Position numbers and translations under genes: made by a program
Shown here: piece by piece, positions 1 through 5,328 of the stretch
Position numbering within the stretch: the stretch's first letter is position 1
How the letters are laid out: every line of letters starts with the position of its first letter
The notes under the pieces: generated by a model
Database searches by the model: none
What the model was told of the DNA's origin: nothing
The model's input: the letters and a program-made list of their open reading frames with translations, nothing else
NCBI GenBank assembly: GCA_902803365.1
Contig: CADCPU010000081.1
Span: 1 to 6,576, forward strand
Origin: Oscillospiraceae bacterium
Lineage (GTDB): Bacteria; Bacillota_A; Clostridia; Saccharofermentanales; Saccharofermentanaceae
Direction: 5' to 3'
Length of the DNA stretch: 6,576 nt

Positions 1-31
1 GAAATAAAAACGCCCGAGGGAGCCCCGGGCG
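1..31 (-). terminator. Rho-independent terminator of the three-gene minus-strand operon
   Basis: Read on the minus strand, 31 down to 11 forms a 9-bp GC-rich stem (arm CGCCCGGGG with one G-T wobble) around a three-base CTC loop. It is followed at once by TTTTTATTTC (10 to 1). It lies 60 bp after the stop codon of the J-like gene and is the obvious end of the operon that starts near 2774. Confidence 0.93.
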
Positions 32-53
32 AACTTATTAAACTTAACAGTGA

Positions 54-70
54 TGAGGTAGCTTACCTCA
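54..70 (-). other. Small perfect hairpin in the operon 3' untranslated region
   Basis: TGAGGTA (54-60) and TACCTCA (64-70) form a perfect 7-bp inverted repeat with a three-base loop, between the last stop codon (91) and the main terminator. No T-run follows on either strand, so it is not a terminator by itself. It could protect the mRNA 3' end or be incidental. Confidence 0.45.
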
Positions 71-90
71 AAAGAGAAACAGGCCTTTGA

Positions 91-1077
91 TCAGGCAAGT
101 TCCGAGAGGATCATCCTGATAACGGTCTCTCCTCCGGTCCTGTTGTCACCGTTGGTGCCAAGGCCGATGATCATATCCTTCGGCTCCTGCTTCCAGAGAC
201 TTCTCAAGCCCAAACGCTCCATCGCTTCCTGATCCGTGATCTTGATACCGATGAGGATCTGTTCCTGGCTGGCCGTATCGAGTTCGGATCTGTCGACTTC
301 GCCGGTATTGCTGTTCTCCTGATATTCAACGGAGAGTTTGACCGCTTCATACTCGCTGTAGTAGACAGGTGTGATCTTGGTGAATACTTCGACCGGCAGT
401 TCGTTCTTAAGTTCTTCGTAGAGATATTCCATATCAGCGAACTGACCGAAGCAGTAACCGTAGCTTACCGTATCCGTGATGATGACTTCAGGATTTGATG
501 TAAAGAGGACCGTAGCGGTCATCTCGTTATACATATTTCCCTGAACGCCCTCGGAATTAGGTGCGACATAATCGACGCAGGTGCAGTAAGGATTCTTAAA
601 TCCCTCCTGCTTGAGCCTTAATTCCATAAGACCCGCATCAGCCTCAAAGTGTCCGACTTCCATTACGGCGATATCTTCATCCGGTGTAAAGAATACTCGA
701 TAGCAGATCATTCCTACGGCGATGATCGCAACGATCGCGATCAGATACTTGTACCATGTATAACCGAAGTAGACCTTCCACTCCTCAGCAGTCCTGCCAA
801 AGTATTTCTTCGCAGCCTCGCGCTCGGCCAATGCCTTAAGGCGGGCTTCTTCCTTACCGGTCGCAACATCGTATGCATAGGACAGATCTGTCATCTTCTG
901 ATTCATTTCTGCCTGATCTTCGATGTTCCTTATTCGCTTTGACAGCTGCCAGAACTTATCGTCGAGTTCAAAATCATTCGCGTCCGGCGACAGTTCGAGA
1001 TATTTAAAGGCTTCTTCCTTGCTCATCCCGATCAGTTCGGGAGATACTTTTGAATTTGTGTTTTTATCGTCCGGCAT
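91..1077 (-). CDS. Single-pass membrane protein with degenerate J-like N-terminal domain
   Basis: The 328-residue product shows three parts. Residues about 16-95 form a charged helical region, from YLELSPDANDFELDDKFW to LSYAYDVATGKEEA, that resembles a DnaJ J-domain in its helix I/II and III pattern. The HPD tripeptide that stimulates Hsp70 ATPase is absent, so co-chaperone activity is doubtful. A hydrophobic segment at about 111-130 (YLIAIVAIIAVGMICYRVFF) is one transmembrane helix. The remaining 200 residues are soluble and probably extracytoplasmic, given the single anchor and cytoplasmic-looking N-terminus. No catalytic motif is recognised there. An ATG start follows ACAGGT, and the gene begins 9 bp after the upstream stop, which implies translational coupling. 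It is the last gene of an operon with the zinc-ribbon protein and the CPBP protease. The precise function is unknown; the J-like call rests on pattern only. Confidence 0.85.
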   Translation of the reverse strand: MPDDKNTNSKVSPELIGMSKEEAFKYLELSPDANDFELDDKFWQLSKRIRNIEDQAEMNQKMTDLSYAYDVATGKEEARLKALAEREAAKKYFGRTAEEWKVYFGYTWYKYLIAIVAIIAVGMICYRVFFTPDEDIAVMEVGHFEADAGLMELRLKQEGFKNPYCTCVDYVAPNSEGVQGNMYNEMTATVLFTSNPEVIITDTVSYGYCFGQFADMEYLYEELKNELPVEVFTKITPVYYSEYEAVKLSVEYQENSNTGEVDRSELDTASQEQILIGIKITDQEAMERLGLRSLWKQEPKDMIIGLGTNGDNRTGGETVIRMILSELA

Positions 1078-1086
1078 ATTTACCTG

Positions 1087-1746
1087 TTAAAAATCGAAGT
1101 CGTCAGCGTCTGCTGTCTCAAGTGCATCGATAGCTTCTTCGATATCCTCTGATGTAATGTTGCCCTTCTCGATCCTTGCCTGACGCTCTGCCTTCTTAAT
1201 GGTATCAGACATAACAGGAGCCAAGATGCCGATCACGGCTACAAGGATCACGATCTCGATGATACTTACGATCAAAGCACCGAGGCTCGTACCGAATCCG
1301 GCCTTCCTGACACCGCCGTTATAGCCCTTCTTCTTTGCACTGCCTGCAAGGATGAGACCGACGATAGCGAGGATCAGGGCAATACCCGAAAAATAGAATG
1401 TACAACAGAGGACGAGACCGATGATACCGCAGATCAAAGCTCCGATAGCCTTGCTCTTGCCGGCTTCTGCCGAAGGATCATATGGCTTAGCCTGAGGGCG
1501 CGGCTGCTGATATGTCGGCTGAACCGCGGCCGGTGCAGTAGCTGCTGCAGTTGCAGCAACTTCAGGTGCGCTCACCTTCGCCTCTGCAGGCTCAGGGAAA
1601 GCAGTCTCTTCTATAACAGGCTCAACATCAGCGTTTGCCGTGTTTGCCTTAACTTCTTCAGGGAACATCTCGGCTACCTTGGAACCGCAATCAGGACAGA
1701 AATTCAAACCTGCACTGATGTCTCCTCCGCAATTCTTACAGATCAT
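1087..1746 (-). CDS. Zinc-ribbon membrane protein, DUF4190-like
   Basis: The 219-residue product starts with a four-cysteine zinc ribbon (C3-X2-C6, C17-X2-C20, in NFCPDCGSK), a common N-terminal metal-binding knob of Bacillota membrane proteins. An Ala/Pro/Glu-rich linker follows (about 30-95). Then comes a Gly-rich hydrophobic block at about 100-136, probably one or two membrane passes, a basic GYNGGVRKAG loop, and a further membrane helix at about 153-179. The pattern of two hydrophobic blocks and a basic loop with a following GxGxxLGALI is typical of DUF4190-type proteins. The tail is acidic (DIEEAIDALETADADDFDF). The start codon has a strong GGGAGGT site (1755-1761) at 8 bases. It sits 27 bp after the CPBP gene and 9 bp before the J-like gene, in the same operon. 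No enzymatic function is indicated; a sensor, scaffold or septal role would be a guess. Confidence 0.88.
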   Translation of the reverse strand: MICKNCGGDISAGLNFCPDCGSKVAEMFPEEVKANTANADVEPVIEETAFPEPAEAKVSAPEVAATAAATAPAAVQPTYQQPRPQAKPYDPSAEAGKSKAIGALICGIIGLVLCCTFYFSGIALILAIVGLILAGSAKKKGYNGGVRKAGFGTSLGALIVSIIEIVILVAVIGILAPVMSDTIKKAERQARIEKGNITSEDIEEAIDALETADADDFDF

Positions 1747-1773
1747 ATTTGTTTACCTCCCAAAATAATTTTA

Positions 1774-2748
1774 TTACTCAGCTTTGCGCTTGGACGGCAG
1801 GAAGATCAGGACCAGTATCGTTACGACCTCTACGATCGTAACTGCAAGACCACCTTCAAATCCGAACGATCCGCCGTTTACAGTCGTGCTTCCCGCACCG
1901 TCAAACAGAAGGATCGAGTTGTTGCTCTGAAGTCCGCTGACCTGGGCTCCGAGGATCTGCCCCTGGAAGAAGTTCCATGCGGAGTGTGCACCGCAGCAGA
2001 TCCAGATATTGTCACATCTGATGAACAGTACGGCAAAGAATACGCCTGCAAGTATCAGATTGATAAGCGACAACAACGTCATTCCCGGATTCGTTCCGTG
2101 AAGGATTCCGAATACCAGAGAAGATATTACCACAATCCAGATATCTTTATGCTTGTTGTTTTGGAGAGAATTCCTCATAGATACCATAAGGAATCCGCGG
2201 CACATGATCTCCTCGCCTGCACCCTGGATGATAAAGCCCAGGAAGAACAGCAGGATCATCGGAATATTGATGTTGTCATTAAGCGAGAACGAACCGTTAC
2301 CTGTCACCATGCAGATGAGTCCCGAGATGACCATTATGACCGCACCGAGAAGATAACCCGCAAGATACCTTATGAGAGCATTCTTCTTCACAAAACCTGC
2401 AGAAGCCAAGGATCTCTTCTCGATCTTTTTCATGAAAAAGAAGAAAACAAGGTATGAGAATGCAAATGCATAAAGTTGAACCAATACAACTGAAGCCGGC
2501 ATGGAATTAACAAGTCCCATCATGGCATCAAGATCCAAGTGGCCTGTAGCGGCAAAGTTGTTTACCAGTTCCTTATATGCATCCGACGTTAACAGCGACA
2601 CGCCCATTACAGGACCTATCACGATTGAAGTAAGCGAATTATAGATAAAGAACAGCAGGATAAAGATAAGTATCAGTATTACCGGGCGAAACTTCCTCTT
2701 GGCCTGTTCTGCTTCCGCGAAAACAACACTGTTCCTGGCAGAGATCAT
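1774..2748 (-). CDS. CPBP-family intramembrane metalloprotease (CAAX/Abi type)
   Basis: The 324-residue polytopic protein carries the full CPBP (Rce1/Abi) signature in the right order. It has the glutamate pair E179-E180 with R184 (EEIMCR), then FGILH with H217, then HSAWN with H255 and N259. These are the metal-binding and catalytic residues of the family, which cleaves peptides within the membrane. Hydrophobic helices are visible at about 21-48, 85-106, 126-148, 162-177, 205-216, 225-243 and 302-318. Family members serve in prenyl-protein processing, bacteriocin maturation or immunity, and regulated proteolysis; no bacteriocin gene is visible here, so the substrate is unknown. The ATG lies 8 bases after AGAAGGT. 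It is the first gene of the minus-strand operon and has its own sigma-A-like promoter at 2781-2809. An out-of-frame ATG 4 bases upstream is ignored. Confidence 0.93.
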   Translation of the reverse strand: MISARNSVVFAEAEQAKRKFRPVILILIFILLFFIYNSLTSIVIGPVMGVSLLTSDAYKELVNNFAATGHLDLDAMMGLVNSMPASVVLVQLYAFAFSYLVFFFFMKKIEKRSLASAGFVKKNALIRYLAGYLLGAVIMVISGLICMVTGNGSFSLNDNINIPMILLFFLGFIIQGAGEEIMCRGFLMVSMRNSLQNNKHKDIWIVVISSLVFGILHGTNPGMTLLSLINLILAGVFFAVLFIRCDNIWICCGAHSAWNFFQGQILGAQVSGLQSNNSILLFDGAGSTTVNGGSFGFEGGLAVTIVEVVTILVLIFLPSKRKAE

Positions 2749-2780
2749 ACATATATACCTTCTTTCTTAATAATAGATAA

Positions 2781-2809
2781 AATATATCATTAGAAAAAAT
2801 CAAATTCAA
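2781..2809 (-). promoter_or_regulatory. Sigma-A-type promoter of the CPBP operon
   Basis: On the minus strand TTGAAT (2804-2809) and TATATT (2781-2786) are separated by 17 bases. Transcription would start near 2774 and give a leader of about 26 bases carrying the AAGAAGG ribosome binding site of the protease gene. The -35 is only 12 bp from the -35 of the divergent plus-strand promoter. Confidence 0.7.
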
Positions 2810-2821
2810 ATCGCGGACATC

Positions 2822-2849
2822 TTGTGATTTCGATTAATTAGTTTATAAT
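2822..2849 (+). promoter_or_regulatory. Sigma-A-type promoter of the HTH gene
   Basis: TTGTGA (2822-2827) and a consensus TATAAT (2844-2849) are separated by 16 bases. A start near 2856 puts the perfect inverted repeat at 2859-2890 at the very 5' end of the transcript. Confidence 0.77.
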
Positions 2850-2858
2850 GGCATTGAA

Positions 2859-2890
2859 AGTCTATTTTGCACTTTTTACTAAAATAGACT
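2859..2890. promoter_or_regulatory. Perfect 10-bp inverted repeat after the HTH promoter
   Basis: AGTCTATTTT (2859-2868) is repeated as AAAATAGACT (2881-2890) with a 12-base spacer. It begins about 10 bp after the -10 box and ends 11 bp before the AAAGGA ribosome binding site. As DNA it is a plausible operator, perhaps for the HTH protein encoded next to it. As RNA it is a 5'-end stem-loop that could stabilise the message. No U-run follows, so it is not a terminator. Confidence 0.68.
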
Positions 2891-2913
2891 GCCTAAATCT
2901 GAAAGGACGACAA

Positions 2914-2931
2914 ATGAATTATGGGACGTAA
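2914..2931 (+). other. Five-codon leader ORF overlapping the HTH start
   Basis: ATG at 2914 opens a short frame, MNYGT followed by TAA, which overlaps the first codons of the HTH gene in another frame. The AAAGGA site (2902-2907) lies 6 bases before this ATG but 13 bases before the HTH ATG at 2921. By spacing alone, ribosomes should favour the mini-ORF. Termination at 2931, 8 bases inside the HTH frame, would allow re-initiation. There is no direct evidence of translation. Confidence 0.3.
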
Positions 2932-3421
2932 ATCCATTAAGGAAAACAAAAACATCTACCAGCTCAGCAGAGAGAACTGCAATTTTACTCGTGAGAAGGC
3001 TTCTATGGAACTGAAGTTCATCTCAGCAGACAGGATCGAGAAGATCGAGAGCGAGAAGTCACTTCCTCATCCTGATGAGATCATCGCGATGGCAGATTGC
3101 TATAAGAACCCTATCCTTTGTAACTATTTCTGTTCCCATGAGTGTCCTATCGGTATCAAATCCGTTCCTGAGATCGAGGCTAAGGAACTTTCACAGATCA
3201 CACTTGAGATGTTATCTACACTTAACAAACTCTATAACGATAAAGAGAGGTTGATCGAGATCACTGTCGACGGCAAGATCTCCGTTGATGAAGCAAGAGA
3301 ATTCGTCGAGATCCAGAAGACTCTCGACAAGATGACTTCCGCGATCGCATCCCTCAAGCTCTGGGTAGATACGACTATCGCAGACGGCAAGATCGACAAG
3401 AAGCTCTTTGAGGGCAAGTGA
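2921..3421 (+). CDS. Small HTH (XRE-like) protein with cysteine cluster
   Basis: The 166-residue product has an XRE/Cro-like helix-turn-helix at about 11-65: NIYQLSRENCNFTREKAS, then SADRIEKIESEKSLPHPDEIIAMADCY. In known XRE proteins the second stretch is the helix 3-5 region. A cysteine patch follows: C60, then C67-X3-C71-X3-C75 ending in PIG. This could hold a metal or Fe-S cluster, or simply be structural. The rest (about 85-166) is helical and charged, with heptad-like spacing that may mediate dimerisation. I recall close look-alikes across Clostridia without an assigned role. The gene stands alone, divergent from the CPBP operon, with its own promoter, an inverted repeat in the leader and its own terminator; autoregulation is plausible. 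The start at 2921 is chosen because the HTH homology begins there; an N-terminal extension in this frame is not supported. Its stop codon directly abuts the stop of the opposing pseudouridine synthase gene. Confidence 0.88.
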   Translation: MGRKSIKENKNIYQLSRENCNFTREKASMELKFISADRIEKIESEKSLPHPDEIIAMADCYKNPILCNYFCSHECPIGIKSVPEIEAKELSQITLEMLSTLNKLYNDKERLIEITVDGKISVDEAREFVEIQKTLDKMTSAIASLKLWVDTTIADGKIDKKLFEGK

Positions 3422-4006
3422 TCAATCTAATAACAGAAAATCTTCAGGAAGCGGTACTTCAAAGTGCCGCTTTTCTTTTTGCCCAGGGACCGCGACATCG
3501 ATGCTCTTGCAAAAGAGTCTGATATAACCCTTATACCTGCTGCCGTATTTGCCGTCCCCTGCAAGCGGATGCTTGCGCGACGCAAACTGCACTCGTATCT
3601 GATGCGTCCTTCCAGTAAAGAGCCTGACCTTAACGAGCGAGAAAATGCCGCCTTCAGATGCGACATTGTCGATCCTTCTATATTGGAGCTTTGCGTCCTT
3701 GACGCCTTTGCGCTCACGATCTACAACGAAGACCTTATTTGTCCTCTTATCCTTAAGCAGAAGATCAGTGAGTTCTCCCTCCTCGTCAACTTCGCCTGCA
3801 ACGAGCGCATAGTACTCCTTATCGATATTGGCGCCTTCAGAATAAAAAGCCGCCGCCTTCTTGCTCTTGGTAAAGAGGAGCAGACCTGCCACCGGCTTAT
3901 CGAGCCTGCTGACAACATGAAGATCCGGGAAGATCTTCTCGCTGTCCTCGCCCGCTTCCTTGTAGTAGATCAGTATATTATTGTCTTCAAAGATGATCTT
4001 CTCCAT
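3422..4006 (-). CDS. RluA-family pseudouridine synthase, compact form
   Basis: Isomerises uridine to pseudouridine in rRNA or tRNA; the target base cannot be told from sequence. The 194-residue protein has the RluA motifs in order. SRLDKPVAGLLLFTKS carries the catalytic Asp36, KEYYALVAGEV carries the conserved Tyr near 66, and GRTHQIRVQF at 132-141 is followed by HPLAGDGKYGS. The usual HRLD histidine is Ser33 here. There is no S4 RNA-binding domain, and the N-terminal lobe before the catalytic Asp is only about 35 residues, shorter than the usual 60-90, so this is a minimal catalytic domain. The start follows TGAGGT, which overlaps the TGA stop of the fructosidase gene 6 bp upstream, so translation is probably coupled. 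The 3' end encodes, on the other strand, the HTH gene terminator. I see no dedicated terminator after its own stop. Confidence 0.92.
   Translation of the reverse strand: MEKIIFEDNNILIYYKEAGEDSEKIFPDLHVVSRLDKPVAGLLLFTKSKKAAAFYSEGANIDKEYYALVAGEVDEEGELTDLLLKDKRTNKVFVVDRERKGVKDAKLQYRRIDNVASEGGIFSLVKVRLFTGRTHQIRVQFASRKHPLAGDGKYGSRYKGYIRLFCKSIDVAVPGQKEKRHFEVPLPEDFLLLD
3449..3480 (+). terminator. Rho-independent terminator of the HTH gene inside the rluA-like coding end
   Basis: AAGCGGTACT (3449-3458) pairs with AGTGCCGCTT (3463-3472) in a 10-bp stem with one T-G pair and a TCAA loop. TTCTTTTT runs to 3480. It begins 28 bp after the HTH stop codon and lies wholly within the last codons (RHFEVPL) of the convergent gene. 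On the minus strand no T-run follows the stem directly, so it serves the plus strand. Confidence 0.88.
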
Positions 4007-4012
4007 AAAACC

Positions 4013-5098
4013 TCAGCAGATATAAGTCGTGATAACGTGACGCCCGCCTTCAAGAAAGACCTCAACCACACCCGAATCCTCCAGTATCTTCATTGTCGGC
4101 TCACAGGCACACTGACGCTGAAGGATCGTATGTCCCTCAAATGCGATGCGCAATAGTCCGTCATGGTAGCTTACGAAGGTACTCTCAGGCTTGATCTTCT
4201 CTGCGATCTCACGGATCGGCTTCATGACGAGCTTGCCGTCAAAGTCAAAAGAGATCTCGCGCGGGATCGTAAGCGCACCGACATGAGTCTTGCCTACAGG
4301 TGCACTCCTCTGCCAGTTATACATCCAGCCAATAAGGATCACGCGGCCGTCAGGTGCATAGAATGTCTGCGGCGCATAAAAGTCCGGTCCCTCCTCGATC
4401 GCGAAAAACGGCTCTTCCTCATTATCAGGAATAAATCTCTTACCGTCAAAATCACCCACGGAGAAATTGACCCTGTGCGGTGTCGCCTTGATCGACGAGA
4501 ACATCAATACCCACTTATCCTCTACCTTGAAAAGATCCGGACACTCGGCACACGGTCCGTACATCATATCCGACAATATCTCGCCGACATATTCCCAGTT
4601 AAGAAGATCATCGGATTCAAACAACAGTATCTTGCCCACATTGGAGATGCCGGCCCCGACCACCATCTTGTATTTGCCTTCGTACAGGAACACCTTCGGA
4701 TCTCTGAAGTCGCGGTTGTTACCCAGAGGAGATTCCTTGATAACGGGATTACCTTCATACTTTACAAAGGTCTCGCCATCCTTCGAGATCGCGACCGACT
4801 GAGTCTGTCCGAGCTCATTAGAAACGCTTGTATAAAACAGGTAGAGAGTATCATCCTTGACGATCGCAGAGCCCGAGAAGCATCCGCCTTCATCTTCATA
4901 CGGCATATCGGGATAAAGCGCGATCTCCTTTTCTTCCCAATTGACAAGGTCACTGCTGACCGCATGCCCCCAATGCATCTGTCCCCAGTGCGTCGCATGC
5001 GGATAATGCTGAAAGAATGCGTGATACTTTCCCTTAAAGAATACAAGTCCGTTAGGATCGTTCATCCAGCCGACCTTATTTTGGAAATGATACTTCAT
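4013..5098 (-). CDS. GH32 beta-fructosidase / sucrose-6-phosphate hydrolase, short C-terminus
   Basis: Hydrolyses beta-fructofuranosyl bonds in sucrose, sucrose-6-phosphate or short fructans, in the cytoplasm (no signal peptide). The 361-residue protein has all GH32 marks: GWMNDPNG with nucleophile Asp14, FSGSA at 74-78, FRDPKVF with R132-D133-P134 (transition-state Asp), and CAECPDLF with acid/base Glu185. Further propeller features are YAPQTF and the IGWMYNWQ segment near 256-263. The five-bladed propeller fills residues 1 to about 300. The C-terminal beta-sandwich, usually about 150 residues, is reduced to about 60, ending in GVVEVFLEGG, the counterpart of the conserved family end; total length is well below the usual 450-500. 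The ATG at 5098 is chosen because GGGGG (5105-5109) precedes it at a good distance. An in-frame TTG at 5140 would start inside the leader hairpin and lacks a site. It is first in an operon with the RluA-like gene. No transporter or PTS gene is in view. Confidence 0.94.
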   Translation of the reverse strand: MKYHFQNKVGWMNDPNGLVFFKGKYHAFFQHYPHATHWGQMHWGHAVSSDLVNWEEKEIALYPDMPYEDEGGCFSGSAIVKDDTLYLFYTSVSNELGQTQSVAISKDGETFVKYEGNPVIKESPLGNNRDFRDPKVFLYEGKYKMVVGAGISNVGKILLFESDDLLNWEYVGEILSDMMYGPCAECPDLFKVEDKWVLMFSSIKATPHRVNFSVGDFDGKRFIPDNEEEPFFAIEEGPDFYAPQTFYAPDGRVILIGWMYNWQRSAPVGKTHVGALTIPREISFDFDGKLVMKPIREIAEKIKPESTFVSYHDGLLRIAFEGHTILQRQCACEPTMKILEDSGVVEVFLEGGRHVITTYIC

Positions 5099-5112
5099 AT
5101 ACTTCCCCCGAC

Positions 5113-5146
5113 AAAAAAATGAGGTATCACACCCCTGCAATACCTC
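5113..5146 (-). terminator. Terminator-like hairpin with seven T residues in the GH32 leader
   Basis: On the minus strand GAGGTAT and ATACCTC (5140-5146 and 5121-5127) form a perfect 7-bp stem around a 12-base loop, possibly lengthened inward by weak TGC/GTG pairing. A single A, then TTTTTTT (5119 to 5113) follow. It lies between the predicted transcription start (about 5185) and the GH32 ribosome binding site at 5105-5109. This is the geometry of a leader attenuator. I see no convincing antiterminator pairing or tRNA/ligand-binding motif. The stem is modest in GC content, so the terminator could be weak. Confidence 0.57.
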
Positions 5147-5191
5147 TACACTTCAAACCCATGTCCAAACAGACACATTAAATATGTACCT

Positions 5192-5220
5192 ATTGTAACG
5201 TAGTTGTATGAATCATGCAA
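5192..5220 (-). promoter_or_regulatory. Sigma-A-type promoter of the GH32-RluA operon
   Basis: On the minus strand TTGCAT (5215-5220) and TACAAT (5192-5197) are separated by exactly 17 bases. The predicted start near 5185 gives a leader of about 87 bases to the ATG at 5098, long enough for the hairpin described at 5113-5146. The nearest site of the phased repeat array ends 109 bp upstream of the -35. Confidence 0.77.
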
Positions 5221-5328
5221 GCACTTTGCCGCATTTTTCACACAAAGGACGAAAAAAGCTGTTACCGCCGCCATGAAGTTATACTTTTGCACAATATATA
5301 AGATGTCTTCAACAGTTGGCGAGCTGCG
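5221..5328. other. Non-coding stretch between GH32 promoter and repeat array
   Basis: Moderately AT-rich and without a recognisable repeat copy, RNA gene or credible ORF. A 29-codon plus-strand frame starts at 5273 but has no ribosome binding site and ends in the first spacer of the array. The stretch could hold an activator site, but no clear dyad is seen. Confidence 0.5.

Noticed and set aside
2859..2890. Inverted repeat as a transcription terminator
   Set aside because: AT-rich stem with a 12-base loop and no T-run after it on either strand, and it lies directly after a promoter.
3464..4156. Plus-strand 230-codon ORF opposite the rluA-like gene
   Set aside because: It is antisense to a clear RluA-family gene, has no family resemblance, and starts inside the terminator hairpin of the HTH gene.
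4163..5122. Plus-strand 319-codon ORF opposite the GH32 gene
   Set aside because: A shadow of the GH32 coding sequence with Arg/Leu/Ile-rich composition typical of antisense frames; no ribosome site or known motif.
5099..5140. N-terminal extension of the GH32 gene from TTG at 5140
   Set aside because: The extra 14 residues are not GH32-like, the TTG has no ribosome binding site and would overlap the terminator-like hairpin. The ATG at 5098 has a G-rich site at proper spacing.
5215..5229. CcpA cre-like site overlapping the GH32 -35
   Set aside because: ATGCAAGCACTTTGC matches the first half of the cre consensus but lacks the central CG and the right-hand positions.
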